Of a DNA stretch of 64,000 bases, positions 7,375-17,697 are shown piece by piece (the first letter of the stretch is position 1; each line of letters begins with the position of its first letter). Below the pieces are notes generated by a model. The model made no database searches. It worked only from the letters and a program-made list of their open reading frames with translations, and had not been told where the DNA came from. This DNA is from Ectothiorhodospira haloalkaliphila ATCC 51935 (GTDB lineage Bacteria > Pseudomonadota > Gammaproteobacteria > Ectothiorhodospirales > Ectothiorhodospiraceae): contig NZ_KK214998.1 in assembly GCF_000633935.1 (NCBI RefSeq), positions 1,536,411-1,600,410 of the forward strand. Reading direction: 5' to 3'. The position numbers were made by a program, and so were the translations under genes.

Positions 7375-8682
7375 TCAGTCCTCCACAATATTTTTTCCCC
7401 GAGTCTCCACCAGTAGCCACGACGCCACCGTGGCCAGCGCCGCAAAGCCGGTGAGCAGCCAAAGCCCACGCTGATAATCCCCTGCGTCATAGACCGGGGC
7501 GCCGGTGGCACTGAGCGTGCCATCCCAGCCCAGGTCCATCACCCAGCCAAACAAAGGCTGGAACAGGGCAGCGCCCAGGAACAGTCCGGTGTTCACCAGG
7601 GCGATGGCCATGCCCGAAAAGGCAGGTGGCGCCACTTCCTTGGCGTGGGCGTACGCCACCACGAAACAGCCGGCGCTCAGGCCCAGCAGGATGAACAGGG
7701 TAAGCCCCAGGGCTCCCGGTCCCCAAGGCAGTAATAACAGACCCAGGCACATGCCCAGATAGGCCAGGGCACCAGCCTGCAGCACCGGGCGGCGCCGACC
7801 CAGGCGGTCCGAGACATTGCCTGCCACCAGGCAGCCGATGGCGAAGGCTACGGTGGCCAGGGTCGTGTAAAGGGAGGCATCTCCCCGGCTGAGCCCATGA
7901 ACATCCCGCAGCAGGGGGATGGCCCACAGTCCCAGCATGCCGAACAGACTGCCGGTGATGCCGAAGTCGTAGATGAAACCAGGCCACAGGCGGCGGTTGC
8001 TCACCACTGACTTGAGATCCCGTATCCAATGCTGCTGGCGCGGCGTTGCCGGCGGCAGGCCTTCCATCTCACGTACCGATGGGAAACCCATCTGTTCGGG
8101 CTTGTCACGCACCAGCCACCAGGAGAGCACGGCCAGGCCGATGGCGATCACTCCCAGGGCCACGAACAGGCTGCGCCAGTCCACCACAAGCAGCATCAAG
8201 GCGAGGGGGCCGGTGGCGGCGATGGCCCCCAGGTTGCCCAGCAGCAGGGTGAGGCCGCTGATGCTGCCGTACTTGCGTTCGCTGAACCACACGGAATTGC
8301 TCTTCATGAGGCCGACGAAGACCACCGAGACCCCCAGCCCTACCAGGAAACGGCCCACGCTGGCGGTGGCCAGCGTCTCGGCGAGCCCAAAGACGATGGA
8401 GCCGCACCCGGCCACTGCGTTGCCCAGCATCACCGCAAAACGCGAACCCAGGGTGTCTGCCAGCACACCTGCCGGCATCTGCATGGCGGTGTAGATGTAG
8501 AAATACATGGCCGAGAGGGACCCCAGCGCCGCCGCCGTCACGCCGAATGCTTCGGTGAGTTCCCCGGAAACCATGGCTGGCGCAAAGCGGTGAAAGAACA
8601 CCAGCATGTAAGCTGCGATGAGCACGCTGTAGATGGTCCAGCGCACCCGTTCGAAGCGGGCGGGATCGTAGGCTTGAGGCAT
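7375..8682 (-). CDS. Major facilitator superfamily transporter
   Basis: A 435-residue polytopic protein with about twelve hydrophobic segments in two halves. It begins MPQAYDPARFERVRW and enters the first helix with SVLIAAYMLVFFHRFAP. The loop 2-3 region GVLADTLGSRFAVMLG and the matching NVSDRLGRRRPVLQAG in the second half are MFS signatures. The ATG at 8682 has AAGGA six bases upstream; the longer open frame to 8877 is not needed. The substrate cannot be read from sequence; the NxxFHRFAP start resembles organic-anion or sugar-phosphate type symporters. It is divergent from coaBC and apparently monocistronic. Confidence 0.88.
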   Translation of the reverse strand: MPQAYDPARFERVRWTIYSVLIAAYMLVFFHRFAPAMVSGELTEAFGVTAAALGSLSAMYFYIYTAMQMPAGVLADTLGSRFAVMLGNAVAGCGSIVFGLAETLATASVGRFLVGLGVSVVFVGLMKSNSVWFSERKYGSISGLTLLLGNLGAIAATGPLALMLLVVDWRSLFVALGVIAIGLAVLSWWLVRDKPEQMGFPSVREMEGLPPATPRQQHWIRDLKSVVSNRRLWPGFIYDFGITGSLFGMLGLWAIPLLRDVHGLSRGDASLYTTLATVAFAIGCLVAGNVSDRLGRRRPVLQAGALAYLGMCLGLLLLPWGPGALGLTLFILLGLSAGCFVVAYAHAKEVAPPAFSGMAIALVNTGLFLGAALFQPLFGWVMDLGWDGTLSATGAPVYDAGDYQRGLWLLTGFAALATVASWLLVETRGKNIVED

Positions 8683-8830
8683 GGGAAGTCCTTGGTCGGA
8701 GATGTTTTCGCCGGGGCTTAAGTTACAGGGCCGACAGTGCGAGGTCACGCATGATGCCCGCCGCGCCCCCGGACCAGGACACGCCCTCCGTTCACAGGAC
8801 TTGCCCTCGCCGACAAGGTAGAATCCCCCC

Positions 8831-10036
8831 ATGCCACTCACAGAAAAGAACATCCTGCTGGGCGTCAGCGCCGGCATTGCCGCCTACAAGAGCTGCGAAC
8901 TGGTGCGCCTGCTCACCGGGGCCGGGGCGCGGGTGAGGGTGGTGATGACGCCCCGGGCCACGGAATTCGTGGCGCCGCTCACCTTCCAGGCCCTGTCCGG
9001 GCACCCGGTGCGCACGGCCGTGTTCGACGCCGAGGCGGAGGCCGGGATGGATCATATCAGCCTGGCCCGCTGGGCCGACGCCATCCTGGTGGCGCCGGCC
9101 ACGGCGGATGTCATGGCCCGTCTGGCCCACGGCATGGCCGATGACCTGCTGAGCACCCTGTGTCTGGCCACCGAGGCCCCTGTTTGTCTGGCCCCGGCCA
9201 TGAACCGGGCCATGTGGGGCCACGTGGCCACCCGGGAAAATGCCCGCCTGATGGCCTCGCGTGGCGTACACCTGTTTGGTCCGGGCACCGGTGGGCAGGC
9301 CTGTGGTGAGATCGGGGCAGGGCGCATGCTTGAGCCCGCCGAGCTGTTGCAGTCTCTCCAGTCCCTGTTCGAGGCCCCGCGCCTTGCAGGACGCCGTGTC
9401 CTGGTCACTGCGGGCCCCACCCGGGAGCCCGTGGATCCGGTGCGCTACATCACCAACCGCAGTTCCGGGCGCATGGGCCATGCTGTGGCCGCCGCTGCCG
9501 CACTGGCCGGCGCCCGGGTCACCCTGGTGAGCGGTCCGGTGACACTGGAAGCCCCTGCGGGGGTGGAGCGTCTGATGGTGGAGACGGCTGCACAGATGCA
9601 GGAGACGGTGATGGCCCACTTGCCGGGAGCCGACATCTTCATCGCCACCGCCGCCGTGGCCGATTACCGCGTGGCGCAACCGGCGCAGCAAAAGATCAAG
9701 AAGCAGGGCGACACCCTGGACCTGCAACTGGTGAAGAACCCGGACATCCTCGCCCTGGTAGCTGCCTCCGGGGATCGACCCTTCAGCGTGGGTTTTGCCG
9801 CCGAGACGGATTCCCTGGAGGAGCACGCACGCGCCAAGCTCGAGAACAAGCGCCTGGACATGATCGCCGCCAATGACGTGTCCGGCGGTCAGGGGTTCGA
9901 TGTGGACGACAACGCCCTGCGGGTGTTCTGGCGCGATGGGGATTGCTCGCTGCCGCGACAATCCAAGGTGACGCTGGCGCGGGCGCTGGTGCAGGTGATC
10001 GCGGATCGATTCCAGATGGCCCGTGGACAAAACTGA
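8831..10036 (+). CDS. coaBC: Phosphopantothenoylcysteine decarboxylase / phosphopantothenate-cysteine ligase
   Basis: A 401-residue bifunctional coenzyme A biosynthesis enzyme. The CoaC flavoprotein half starts [19 protein letters not shown] and has the active-site His region [16 protein letters not shown] and the PAMNRAMW motif. The CoaB half begins near residue 185 with [17 protein letters not shown] and [13 protein letters not shown] and contains KIKKQ. It couples cysteine to 4-phosphopantothenate and decarboxylates the product to 4-phosphopantetheine. Length is normal. It is followed seven bases later by dut and then algC and argB, a gene order also found in Pseudomonas. Confidence 0.97.
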   Translation: MPLTEKNILLGVSAGIAAYKSCELVRLLTGAGARVRVVMTPRATEFVAPLTFQALSGHPVRTAVFDAEAEAGMDHISLARWADAILVAPATADVMARLAHGMADDLLSTLCLATEAPVCLAPAMNRAMWGHVATRENARLMASRGVHLFGPGTGGQACGEIGAGRMLEPAELLQSLQSLFEAPRLAGRRVLVTAGPTREPVDPVRYITNRSSGRMGHAVAAAAALAGARVTLVSGPVTLEAPAGVERLMVETAAQMQETVMAHLPGADIFIATAAVADYRVAQPAQQKIKKQGDTLDLQLVKNPDILALVAASGDRPFSVGFAAETDSLEEHARAKLENKRLDMIAANDVSGGQGFDVDDNALRVFWRDGDCSLPRQSKVTLARALVQVIADRFQMARGQN

Positions 10037-10043
10037 GCCGAAC

Positions 10044-10499
10044 ATGCAGACCATACAGATCAAGATTCTCGATGCCCGCCTGGGCCGTGATTTTCCCCTG
10101 CCCACCCCGGCCACCGAGGGTTCCGCCGGCGTGGATCTGCGCGCTTGCCTGGATGCGCCCCTGACGCTGCTTCCCGGTCAGGCTGAACTCATTCCCACGG
10201 GCATGGCCATGCACATCGCCGATCCGGGTCTGGCGGCCATGATCCTGCCCCGCTCGGGGCTGGGCCATAAACAGGGCATCGTGCTGGGCAACCTGGTGGG
10301 CTTGATCGACTCCGACTACCAGGGACCGCTGATGGTCTCCTGCTGGAACCGGGGAGAGGAGTCCTTCGTGATCTCCCCGGGGGAGCGCGTTGCCCAGATG
10401 GTGGTGGTGCCCGTGGTGCAGCCCCGTTTCCAGGTGGTGGATGAGTTCGAGGCCACGCAGCGGGGAACCGGTGGTTTCGGCTCCTCGGGCCGAATCTGA
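10044..10499 (+). CDS. dut: Deoxyuridine 5'-triphosphate nucleotidohydrolase (dUTPase)
   Basis: A 151-residue trimeric dUTPase that converts dUTP to dUMP and keeps uracil out of DNA. The five family motifs are present: [35 protein letters not shown] and the C-terminal GTGGFGSSG arm. Start ATG 10044 gives [14 protein letters not shown], which aligns with E. coli Dut from its first residues. A GTG 21 bases earlier would overlap coaBC. It is likely cotranscribed with coaBC. Confidence 0.97.
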   Translation: MQTIQIKILDARLGRDFPLPTPATEGSAGVDLRACLDAPLTLLPGQAELIPTGMAMHIADPGLAAMILPRSGLGHKQGIVLGNLVGLIDSDYQGPLMVSCWNRGEESFVISPGERVAQMVVVPVVQPRFQVVDEFEATQRGTGGFGSSGRI

Positions 10500-10597
10500 G
10501 ACGACCCCATCCGCCTGTCGGCATCCATCCAGGGCCCTGCAGTTTTGAAAGGTCAGAGGTTTTAACAGGCCCAAGGTTATCTACAGGGATTACCCAT

Positions 10598-11998
10598 ATG
10601 AGTGTTCAGGTGTCGCCTTCCATCTTCCGGGCCTACGATATCCGCGGGGTGGTGGAGGCTGGCCTGGACCCTGGGGTGGCCGAGGCCGTGGGTCGCGCCT
10701 ACGGGGCCGAGGCCCGCGAGCAGGGCAGCAAGCGGGTCGCCGTCGGCCGCGATGGCCGTCTCTCCAGTCCGGCACTGGAGGCTGCCCTGGTGAAAGGGCT
10801 CATGGCCACTGGTCTGGAGGTGATCCTGCTGGGATGCGTGCCCACCCCAGTGACCTATTTCGCTGCCCTGGAGCTGGCCGATGGCAACGGCGTGATGGTC
10901 ACCGGGAGTCATAATCCGCCCCGTTACAACGGTTTCAAGCTCATGCTGGGGAGGCGTACCCTGCACCGGGAAACGGTGCAGCGACTGCGTCGCCGCATTG
11001 CCGAGGATCGCTTGCCCGAAGGCCCGGGTGGTCGCTGTGTCGAGGCGGAGGTGACCCAGGACTATCTGCACCGACTCTGCAACGACATTCATCTGCACCG
11101 CCCCCTGTCGGTGGCCGTGGACTGTGGCAATGGTGCCGCATCGGATATCGCTCCCGAGGTTTACCGGCGCCTGGGCTGCCGCGTGGAGCCCCTGTTCTGC
11201 CGGGTGGATGGTCATTTTCCCAATCATCACCCCGACCCCTCGCGTCCGGAAAACCTGGCCCACCTGGCCGATGTGGTGCGCCGGCAGGGCCTGGATCTGG
11301 GCCTGGCCTTTGACGGTGATGGAGATCGCCTCGGCATGGTGGACGGCCAGGGGCGCATCCACTGGCCGGACCGCCTGATGATGTGCTTTGCCGACGATGT
11401 GCTGGCTCATCATCCCGGCGCCGGCGTGGTATTCGACGTGAAATGCACCCATCACCTGGCCGAGGAGGTGCGTCGCCGGGGTGGCGTGCCGGATATGTGG
11501 TGCACCGGGCACTCCCTGCTCAAGGCGCGCATGGAAGAAACCGGAGCCTTGCTGGCGGGAGAGATGAGCGGGCATGTATTCTTCCGCGATCGCTGGCTGG
11601 GGGTGGATGACGCCCTGTACGCCGGGGCCCGCCTGCTGGAATGGTTGTCGCGGGATGATCGTCCGCCGGCGCGGGTGCTGGACGACCTGCCCCAGGGCTG
11701 TCACACCCCGGAGATCCTGGTGAGCCCCGAAGGGGTTGAGGATGCCCATGATGTATTCATGGCTCGTCTGCTGGAGGCGATGGAAGGTCAGGAAGCGCTG
11801 GAAGGCGGGACGATCACACGCATCGATGGCCTGCGAGTGGATTTTCCCGACGGTTGGGGCCTGGTGCGAGCCTCCAACACCACCCCCTGCCTCACCCTGC
11901 GCTTCGAGGGTGACACCCCCGAGGCACTGGCACGGATTCAGGCCCGTTTCCGGGCGTTGATGCACCAGGCGGATGTCACGCTCGGGTTGCCCTTCTGA
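10598..11998 (+). CDS. algC: Phosphomannomutase / phosphoglucomutase
   Basis: A 466-residue alpha-D-phosphohexomutase. It has the N-terminal FRAYDIRGVV motif, the phosphoserine loop TGSHNPP (Ser104), the metal loop FDGDGDRLG (starting near Asp239), the sugar-binding GEMSGH and the C-terminal RASNTTP phosphate site. It interconverts glucose or mannose 1- and 6-phosphates for envelope polysaccharides, and could feed glucose 1-phosphate toward nucleotide sugars. It is 98 bases after dut and 68 bases before argB. The order matches Pseudomonas, where this gene is algC. Confidence 0.95.
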   Translation: MSVQVSPSIFRAYDIRGVVEAGLDPGVAEAVGRAYGAEAREQGSKRVAVGRDGRLSSPALEAALVKGLMATGLEVILLGCVPTPVTYFAALELADGNGVMVTGSHNPPRYNGFKLMLGRRTLHRETVQRLRRRIAEDRLPEGPGGRCVEAEVTQDYLHRLCNDIHLHRPLSVAVDCGNGAASDIAPEVYRRLGCRVEPLFCRVDGHFPNHHPDPSRPENLAHLADVVRRQGLDLGLAFDGDGDRLGMVDGQGRIHWPDRLMMCFADDVLAHHPGAGVVFDVKCTHHLAEEVRRRGGVPDMWCTGHSLLKARMEETGALLAGEMSGHVFFRDRWLGVDDALYAGARLLEWLSRDDRPPARVLDDLPQGCHTPEILVSPEGVEDAHDVFMARLLEAMEGQEALEGGTITRIDGLRVDFPDGWGLVRASNTTPCLTLRFEGDTPEALARIQARFRALMHQADVTLGLPF

Positions 11999-12042
11999 GG
12001 CGGGCTGCCACCCTGTCACCCCTGTTCGTTGTATTGTCTTGA

Positions 12043-12972
<930 letters not shown>

Positions 12973-12983
12973 TGGATCCTGGA

Positions 12984-13000
12984 GCGCCCGGCTCGGGCGC
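12984..13000. terminator. Short perfect hairpin after argB
   Basis: GCGCCCG (12984-12990) and CGGGCGC (12994-13000) form a 7-bp stem with a 3-base loop between convergent argB and the DUF4124 gene. There is no U-tract, so this is a weak terminator candidate. Confidence 0.4.
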
Positions 13001-13028
13001 AGGTGGTGTCAGGTCGTATCAGCGATGC

Positions 13029-13673
13029 CTAGGATGCAGGGCCTTCCTGCTCCTGGCGCAATTGCCGCAGGCGTTTCAGGTCCCGATTGAATCGCTCCAC
13101 CAGGGCCTCGCGTTCCTGTTGGCGGGCGACCAATTGCTCCTCATGGCGAAGGATCTGGCGTTCCAGCGAGCTCAGGCGCCGCTGCAGGTTCTCCGGTAAT
13201 TCACGATCCTGGGCCTGGAGGCGCTGGGCCCGGTCACGTGCCTCCTCGTGCTGTTCCTGAAGGGATGAGAGCTTGTTGCGTACCAGGTTGATGTTGCCAT
13301 CCACCATGGCCAGACGGTCATCCCGGGCGTGCAGCAATTCCCGTTCCGAGCCGAAGGACTGCAGCAGGATGCGGTCCGCGCGGGACTGCTCCGCCTCACG
13401 ACGAGCGGTCTCTGCCTCCGCGGCCTGACGGGCCTGTTCCCGTTCCCGCTCCTCGGCGGTCTGGGCGCGCTCCAGTCGCTCCACCACCAGCCCCCGCCGA
13501 TCCAGGACCTCGCGGTCGTAGCGGCCTGCATCGGTGGGCGGGGTGTCGCTGAAGTGCACCTGACCATCCTCGTCCACCCAGCGATACATCTGTGCCCCGG
13601 CCCCCGAGGCCATGGTCAGCAGCAAGGTGCCCGCCAGCAGTTGTGTGGGCCATCGCGCGGGGAGGTGGATCAC
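13029..13673 (-). CDS. DUF4124-containing coiled-coil envelope protein
   Basis: A 214-residue protein with an N-terminal signal peptide (LLAGTLLLTMASGAGA). The DUF4124 motif MYRWVDEDGQVHFSDTPP directly follows. The rest, from about residue 65 to the end, is a highly charged Arg/Glu/Gln-rich coiled coil. DUF4124 proteins are periplasmic and of unknown role. It is followed, reading upstream, by pyrE on the same strand only 14 bases away, so the two are probably cotranscribed. No enzyme function is visible. Confidence 0.85.
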   Translation of the reverse strand: MIHLPARWPTQLLAGTLLLTMASGAGAQMYRWVDEDGQVHFSDTPPTDAGRYDREVLDRRGLVVERLERAQTAEEREREQARQAAEAETARREAEQSRADRILLQSFGSERELLHARDDRLAMVDGNINLVRNKLSSLQEQHEEARDRAQRLQAQDRELPENLQRRLSSLERQILRHEEQLVARQQEREALVERFNRDLKRLRQLRQEQEGPAS

Positions 13674-13687
13674 GGCGGCACCCGTTC

Positions 13688-14335
13688 CTAAATCCGGATC
13701 CCGAATTCCTTTCGATAGGCTTCCACGGCATCCCGATGCCGTGCCATGTCGGGCAGTTCGCCCAGGAACTCCACCAGGTCGGAGAGGGTGGCGATGGCAT
13801 GCACCTTGAGGCCGAAGTCCCGCTCCACTTCCTGAATGGCGGACAGTTCACCCTGCCCCCGTTCCTGGCGATCCAGCGCGATCAACACGCCGGCGGGCTC
13901 GGCACCAGCGGCGCGGATGATCTCCACGGACTCGCGGATTGCAGTGCCGGCGGTAATCACGTCGTCCACGATGAGTACCCGGCCCGTGAGCGGAGAGCCC
14001 ACCAGACTGCCTCCCTCACCATGGTCCTTGGCCTCCTTGCGGTTGAAGCAATAGGGGTAATCCCGATCATGTTGCTGCGCCAGCGCGATGGCGGTGGCAG
14101 CCGCCAGGGGGATGCCCTTGTAGGCCGGGCCAAAGAGCATGTCGATCTCGGCATCAGCATCCACCAGGGTACGGGCATAGAAGGCCCCCAGTCGTGACAG
14201 GTCCCGTCCGGTACTGAACAGGCCGGCGTTGAAGAAGTAGGGGCTGACCCGCCCGGACTTGAGGGTGAACTCGCCAAAGCGCAGTACGCCCCTCTCCAGG
14301 CAGAATTGAAGGAATTCGGTGCGGAATGTGTTCAT
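13688..14335 (-). CDS. pyrE: Orotate phosphoribosyltransferase
   Basis: A 215-residue type I phosphoribosyltransferase of pyrimidine synthesis, joining orotate and PRPP to make OMP. It contains [16 protein letters not shown], the catalytic loop [15 protein letters not shown] with its conserved lysines, and the PRPP-binding motif [17 protein letters not shown]. Length and start match E. coli PyrE. It is divergent from xth across about 100 bases and is the first gene of a two-gene unit with the DUF4124 gene. Confidence 0.97.
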   Translation of the reverse strand: MNTFRTEFLQFCLERGVLRFGEFTLKSGRVSPYFFNAGLFSTGRDLSRLGAFYARTLVDADAEIDMLFGPAYKGIPLAAATAIALAQQHDRDYPYCFNRKEAKDHGEGGSLVGSPLTGRVLIVDDVITAGTAIRESVEIIRAAGAEPAGVLIALDRQERGQGELSAIQEVERDFGLKVHAIATLSDLVEFLGELPDMARHRDAVEAYRKEFGIRI

Positions 14336-14439
14336 GGGCTTGAAGTTACAAGGATCCCTTGGGGTTCACAAGGCCGGCGGGCAGCCCCTGTGGTAAGTTC
14401 GTCGGCTCGACCTGAAACCCTCATCGAACCGATTCAGAT

Positions 14440-15219
14440 ATGCGCATTGTCAATTTTAACGCGAATGGTATCCGCTCCGCCGCCCGCAAGGGTTTTTTTC
14501 AGTGGCTTGAAGCCTGTGAGGCGGATCTGGTGTGCATCCAGGAGACCAAGGCACAGGTGCATCAGCTCGCGGATGAGACCTTTCATCCCCGGGGTTATCA
14601 CTGCCACTACTTCGATGCGCAGAAGAAGGGCTACAGCGGCGTGGCCCTCTACACCCGCCAAGCGCCCGATGAGTTGGTGATCGGTATGGATTCGCAGGAG
14701 TTCGATTCTGAAGCGCGCTATATCGAGGCGCGTTTTGGTGGCTTGTCGGTGGCCTCCGTGTATCTGCCCTCCGGCTCCTCCGGCGAGGTCCGGCAGCAGG
14801 CCAAGTACCGGTTCATGGATGCCTTCATGGGGCGTCTGCGGGCGGCCCGTCAGGATGGTCGGGAGTACGTCCTGTGCGGCGACTGGAACATCGCCCACAA
14901 GGCCATCGACTTGCGCAACTGGCGCAGTAATCAAAAGAATTCCGGGTTTCTCCCCGAGGAGCGGGCCTGGCTGGATCAGCTCTACGACGAGGTGGGCTGG
15001 GTGGACACCTTTCGTCGGGTGAATCCGCAGCCCGATGAATACACCTGGTGGTCGCATCGTGGTCAGGCCTGGTCCAGGAATGTGGGCTGGCGTCTCGACT
15101 ATCAGGTGGCAACCCCGGGGGTGGCGGACAGCGTGCGCGCGGCCGCCGTGCACCGGGAGGATCGCTTCTCCGATCACGCCCCGGTGATCATGGACTACGA
15201 CTGGCCCGCATACCGCTGA
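14440..15219 (+). CDS. xth: Exodeoxyribonuclease III (AP endonuclease)
   Basis: A 259-residue EEP-family nuclease of base-excision repair. It begins MRIVNFNANGIRSAARKGF and has LVCIQETKAQ (metal-binding Glu), the YSGVALYT segment, CGDWNIAHKAIDL (Asp/Asn pair) and SDHAPVIMDYDW, the C-terminal catalytic Asp-His. It cleaves DNA at abasic sites and trims 3' blocks. The pyrE-xth divergent pair is a common gammaproteobacterial arrangement. A 338-base gap follows. Confidence 0.95.
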   Translation: MRIVNFNANGIRSAARKGFFQWLEACEADLVCIQETKAQVHQLADETFHPRGYHCHYFDAQKKGYSGVALYTRQAPDELVIGMDSQEFDSEARYIEARFGGLSVASVYLPSGSSGEVRQQAKYRFMDAFMGRLRAARQDGREYVLCGDWNIAHKAIDLRNWRSNQKNSGFLPEERAWLDQLYDEVGWVDTFRRVNPQPDEYTWWSHRGQAWSRNVGWRLDYQVATPGVADSVRAAAVHREDRFSDHAPVIMDYDWPAYR

Positions 15220-15557
15220 CAGCACGCCGGGTCGCACGACTCGGGCTTTCTATGTTAATTTTCAGCGTGATTTCCCGAGCATGCAGTCCTCGGCAAGGCT
15301 GGTCCGGGTGCAAGGGGTCGGTGACCTTTTCAAGACAAGAATAACTCTCGGGCAGTGGTTTGGAATCAAGCGTTGAGTGATGTGCGCTGCGGCGTGTCGT
15401 GGCCCGTCTGGTTCGCGCGAGCGGCCGATTGATGGGGTGCGGGGATATTCGAATCCCCGGTTTCGATGCCCCGGCCAGATGTGTGCGGCCAGTCCGTCGT
15501 TGAAGGTTTTTCCGGCCAGGTGGCCGGTACTCATAGCCAATGGTATCAGGAGGGTCT
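15220..15557. other. Intergenic region before the BCCT carrier
   Basis: No open frame of note. The only clear structure is a perfect hairpin, CCGGCC (15512-15517) with GGCCGG (15522-15527), about 30 bases before the BCCT start and just before its AGGAGGG ribosome site. No convincing promoter could be assigned. The length suggests a regulated leader, which would suit an osmotically controlled gene. Confidence 0.5.
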
Positions 15558-17546
15558 ATGGCCGAAAGTAACGATGCCCCGACACGGGCACCGCGTTTGC
15601 AGATCAACCCGCCGGTGTTCATCGCCTCGGCGCTGATAGCCCTTGTCCTGGTGGTGTTTGCCACCACATTCACCGATCTGGCGGGGGATGTGTTCAGTGC
15701 CGTCCTGGGCTGGGTCACCGACAAGGTGGGATGGTTCTACGTCCTGGCCGTAGCCGGTTTCGTGGTGTTCATGTTCGCTGTGGCCATATCCAGTTATGGA
15801 GGAATCAAACTCGGGCCGGACCATAGTGAGCCCGACTACAGCTATCTCTCCTGGTTCGCCATGTTGTTCTCTGCGGGCATGGGTATTGGGCTGATGTTCT
15901 TTGGCGTGGCCGAGCCGGTGATGCACTACGTGTCGCCGCCCACCGGCGACCCGGAAACGGTTCAGGCCGCCCGCGACGCCATGAGCATCACCTTCTTCCA
16001 TTGGGGCGTGCATGCCTGGGCCATCTATGGTGTGGTGGCGCTCTCGCTGGCTTATTTTGCCTTCCGTCAGGGATTGCCCCTGACCATCCGCTCGTCCCTG
16101 TATCCCCTGATTGGTGATCGTATCCATGGTGGCATCGGCCATACGGTGGACACCTTTGCCGTGCTGGGCACCCTGTTTGGCGTGGCCACCTCCCTGGGTT
16201 TCGGTGCCATGCAGATCAACTCCGGCCTGGAATACCTCTTCGGTGTGCCCAACGCGCCCATTGTGCAGGTGGTGCTGATTGCGGTCATCACGGCCATCGC
16301 CACGGTGTCCGTGGTGCTGGGGCTGGACGGCGGCATCCGTCGGGTCTCTGAATTCAACATCATCCTGGCTGTCGGCTTGCTGATCTTCGTGCTCGTGGCC
16401 GGGCCCACGGTCTACCTCCTGCAGACAGTGGTGCAGAACACCGGTAACTATGTCTCCAGTGTGTTCAGCATGACCTTCAACCTCTATGCCTACGAACCCA
16501 CGGACTGGATCGGCGGCTGGACGCTGTTCTACTGGGGTTGGTGGATCGCCTGGGCGCCTTTCGTGGGCATGTTCATCGCTCGCGTCTCCAGGGGACGTAC
16601 CATTCGCGAGTTCACCTTCGGTGTGCTGCTGGTGCCGGTGGGTTTCACCATCATGTGGATGACCTTCTTCGGCAACACGGCCCTGAACATGATCATGGAA
16701 CAGGGCATCGGCGATCTGGCAGAGCAGGTGTCGGCGGATACCTCGGTGGCGCTGTTCCAGTTCTTTGAACACCTGCCGTTTTCCACCATCACGGCTTTTC
16801 TGGCCACGATACTGGTCGTGACGTTCTTCGTTACCTCCTCGGACTCCGGCTCTCTGGTGGTGGACATCCTCACCTCCGGGGGCAAGGAAGATTCCCCCAC
16901 CTGGCAGCGCATCTTCTGGGCCATTCTGGAGGGCGTGATCGCCGCGGCCCTGCTATTGGCCGGGGGACTGGCAGCACTGCAAACGGCCACCATTGCCAGT
17001 GCATTGCCCTTCACCATCATCATGATCATCATGTGCTGGGGGCTGCTCAAGGCCTTGCGCATCGACCGGATGAAGAAGGTGAGCCTGCTGGAGGCCCGGG
17101 TCTCGCCCGTGGGTCCGCACGCGGCGGTGAGCTGGCAGCGGCGGTTGCGCTCCATCGTGCATCAGCCACGCCGTAACGAGGTGGTCCGCTACATCCAGGA
17201 AACGGTCAAGCCCGCGTTGAATGCGGTGGCAGAGGAACTGCGCAAGCAGAACCTGGACGCCGTGGTGGGCGAGCGTGAAGACGGTCGTTGCTGGGTGGAA
17301 GTGCGCCATGGCGAGGAGATCGATTTCTTCTACTCCGTGCGTCCCCGTGCCTACGAGCCGCCGTCCTTCGTCATGCGTGATACCCGCCCGAAACGGGCTG
17401 AGGCCCTGAAGTACTTCCGGGCCGAGGTGCACCTGAGCGAGGGTGGTCAGGACTACGACGTGGTGGGCTGGAGCCAGGAGGCCCTCATCAACGACGTGCT
17501 GGAGCACTATGAGCGGCACATGCACTTCCTCGACGCGGTGCGTTGA
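15558..17546 (+). CDS. betT: BetT-type BCCT choline/betaine transporter
   Basis: A 662-residue sodium- or proton-coupled carrier of the betaine/carnitine/choline family with about twelve membrane segments. Family motifs include GMGIGLMFFGVAEPVMHY and the TM8 signature WTLFYWGWWIAWAPFVGMF followed by IARVSRGRTIREF. After the last helix (about residue 500) there is a cytosolic tail of roughly 160 residues with RRNEVVRYIQETVKPAL and HYERHMHFLDAVR. A tail of this kind is found in BetT-type choline carriers and takes part in osmotic regulation. The ATG at 15558 follows AGGAGGG. It is upstream of an OpuA-like importer but separated by a terminator. Choline or glycine betaine is the likely substrate. 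Confidence 0.92.
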   Translation: MAESNDAPTRAPRLQINPPVFIASALIALVLVVFATTFTDLAGDVFSAVLGWVTDKVGWFYVLAVAGFVVFMFAVAISSYGGIKLGPDHSEPDYSYLSWFAMLFSAGMGIGLMFFGVAEPVMHYVSPPTGDPETVQAARDAMSITFFHWGVHAWAIYGVVALSLAYFAFRQGLPLTIRSSLYPLIGDRIHGGIGHTVDTFAVLGTLFGVATSLGFGAMQINSGLEYLFGVPNAPIVQVVLIAVITAIATVSVVLGLDGGIRRVSEFNIILAVGLLIFVLVAGPTVYLLQTVVQNTGNYVSSVFSMTFNLYAYEPTDWIGGWTLFYWGWWIAWAPFVGMFIARVSRGRTIREFTFGVLLVPVGFTIMWMTFFGNTALNMIMEQGIGDLAEQVSADTSVALFQFFEHLPFSTITAFLATILVVTFFVTSSDSGSLVVDILTSGGKEDSPTWQRIFWAILEGVIAAALLLAGGLAALQTATIASALPFTIIMIIMCWGLLKALRIDRMKKVSLLEARVSPVGPHAAVSWQRRLRSIVHQPRRNEVVRYIQETVKPALNAVAEELRKQNLDAVVGEREDGRCWVEVRHGEEIDFFYSVRPRAYEPPSFVMRDTRPKRAEALKYFRAEVHLSEGGQDYDVVGWSQEALINDVLEHYERHMHFLDAVR

Positions 17547-17603
17547 GGCCGCGGCATGGAACAGGCCCGGGCTGCATTGCGGCCCGGATCTGATCTGAAG
17601 CTC

Positions 17604-17651
17604 GCTGCGCCCCGGGCCTGAACAGGCATCGGGGCGCAGTGTTTTCATTTT
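17604..17651 (+). terminator. Rho-independent terminator after the BCCT gene
   Basis: CTGCGCCCC (17604-17612) pairs with GGGGCGCAG (17630-17638), and a second stem GCCTG/CAGGC lies within the loop. TGTTTTCATTTTT follows. It separates the carrier gene from the ABC importer operon. Confidence 0.85.
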
Positions 17652-17697
17652 TCCGAACTTTCACGGGTCCTTCGAGGGGCCCAGGCAGGACAAGACC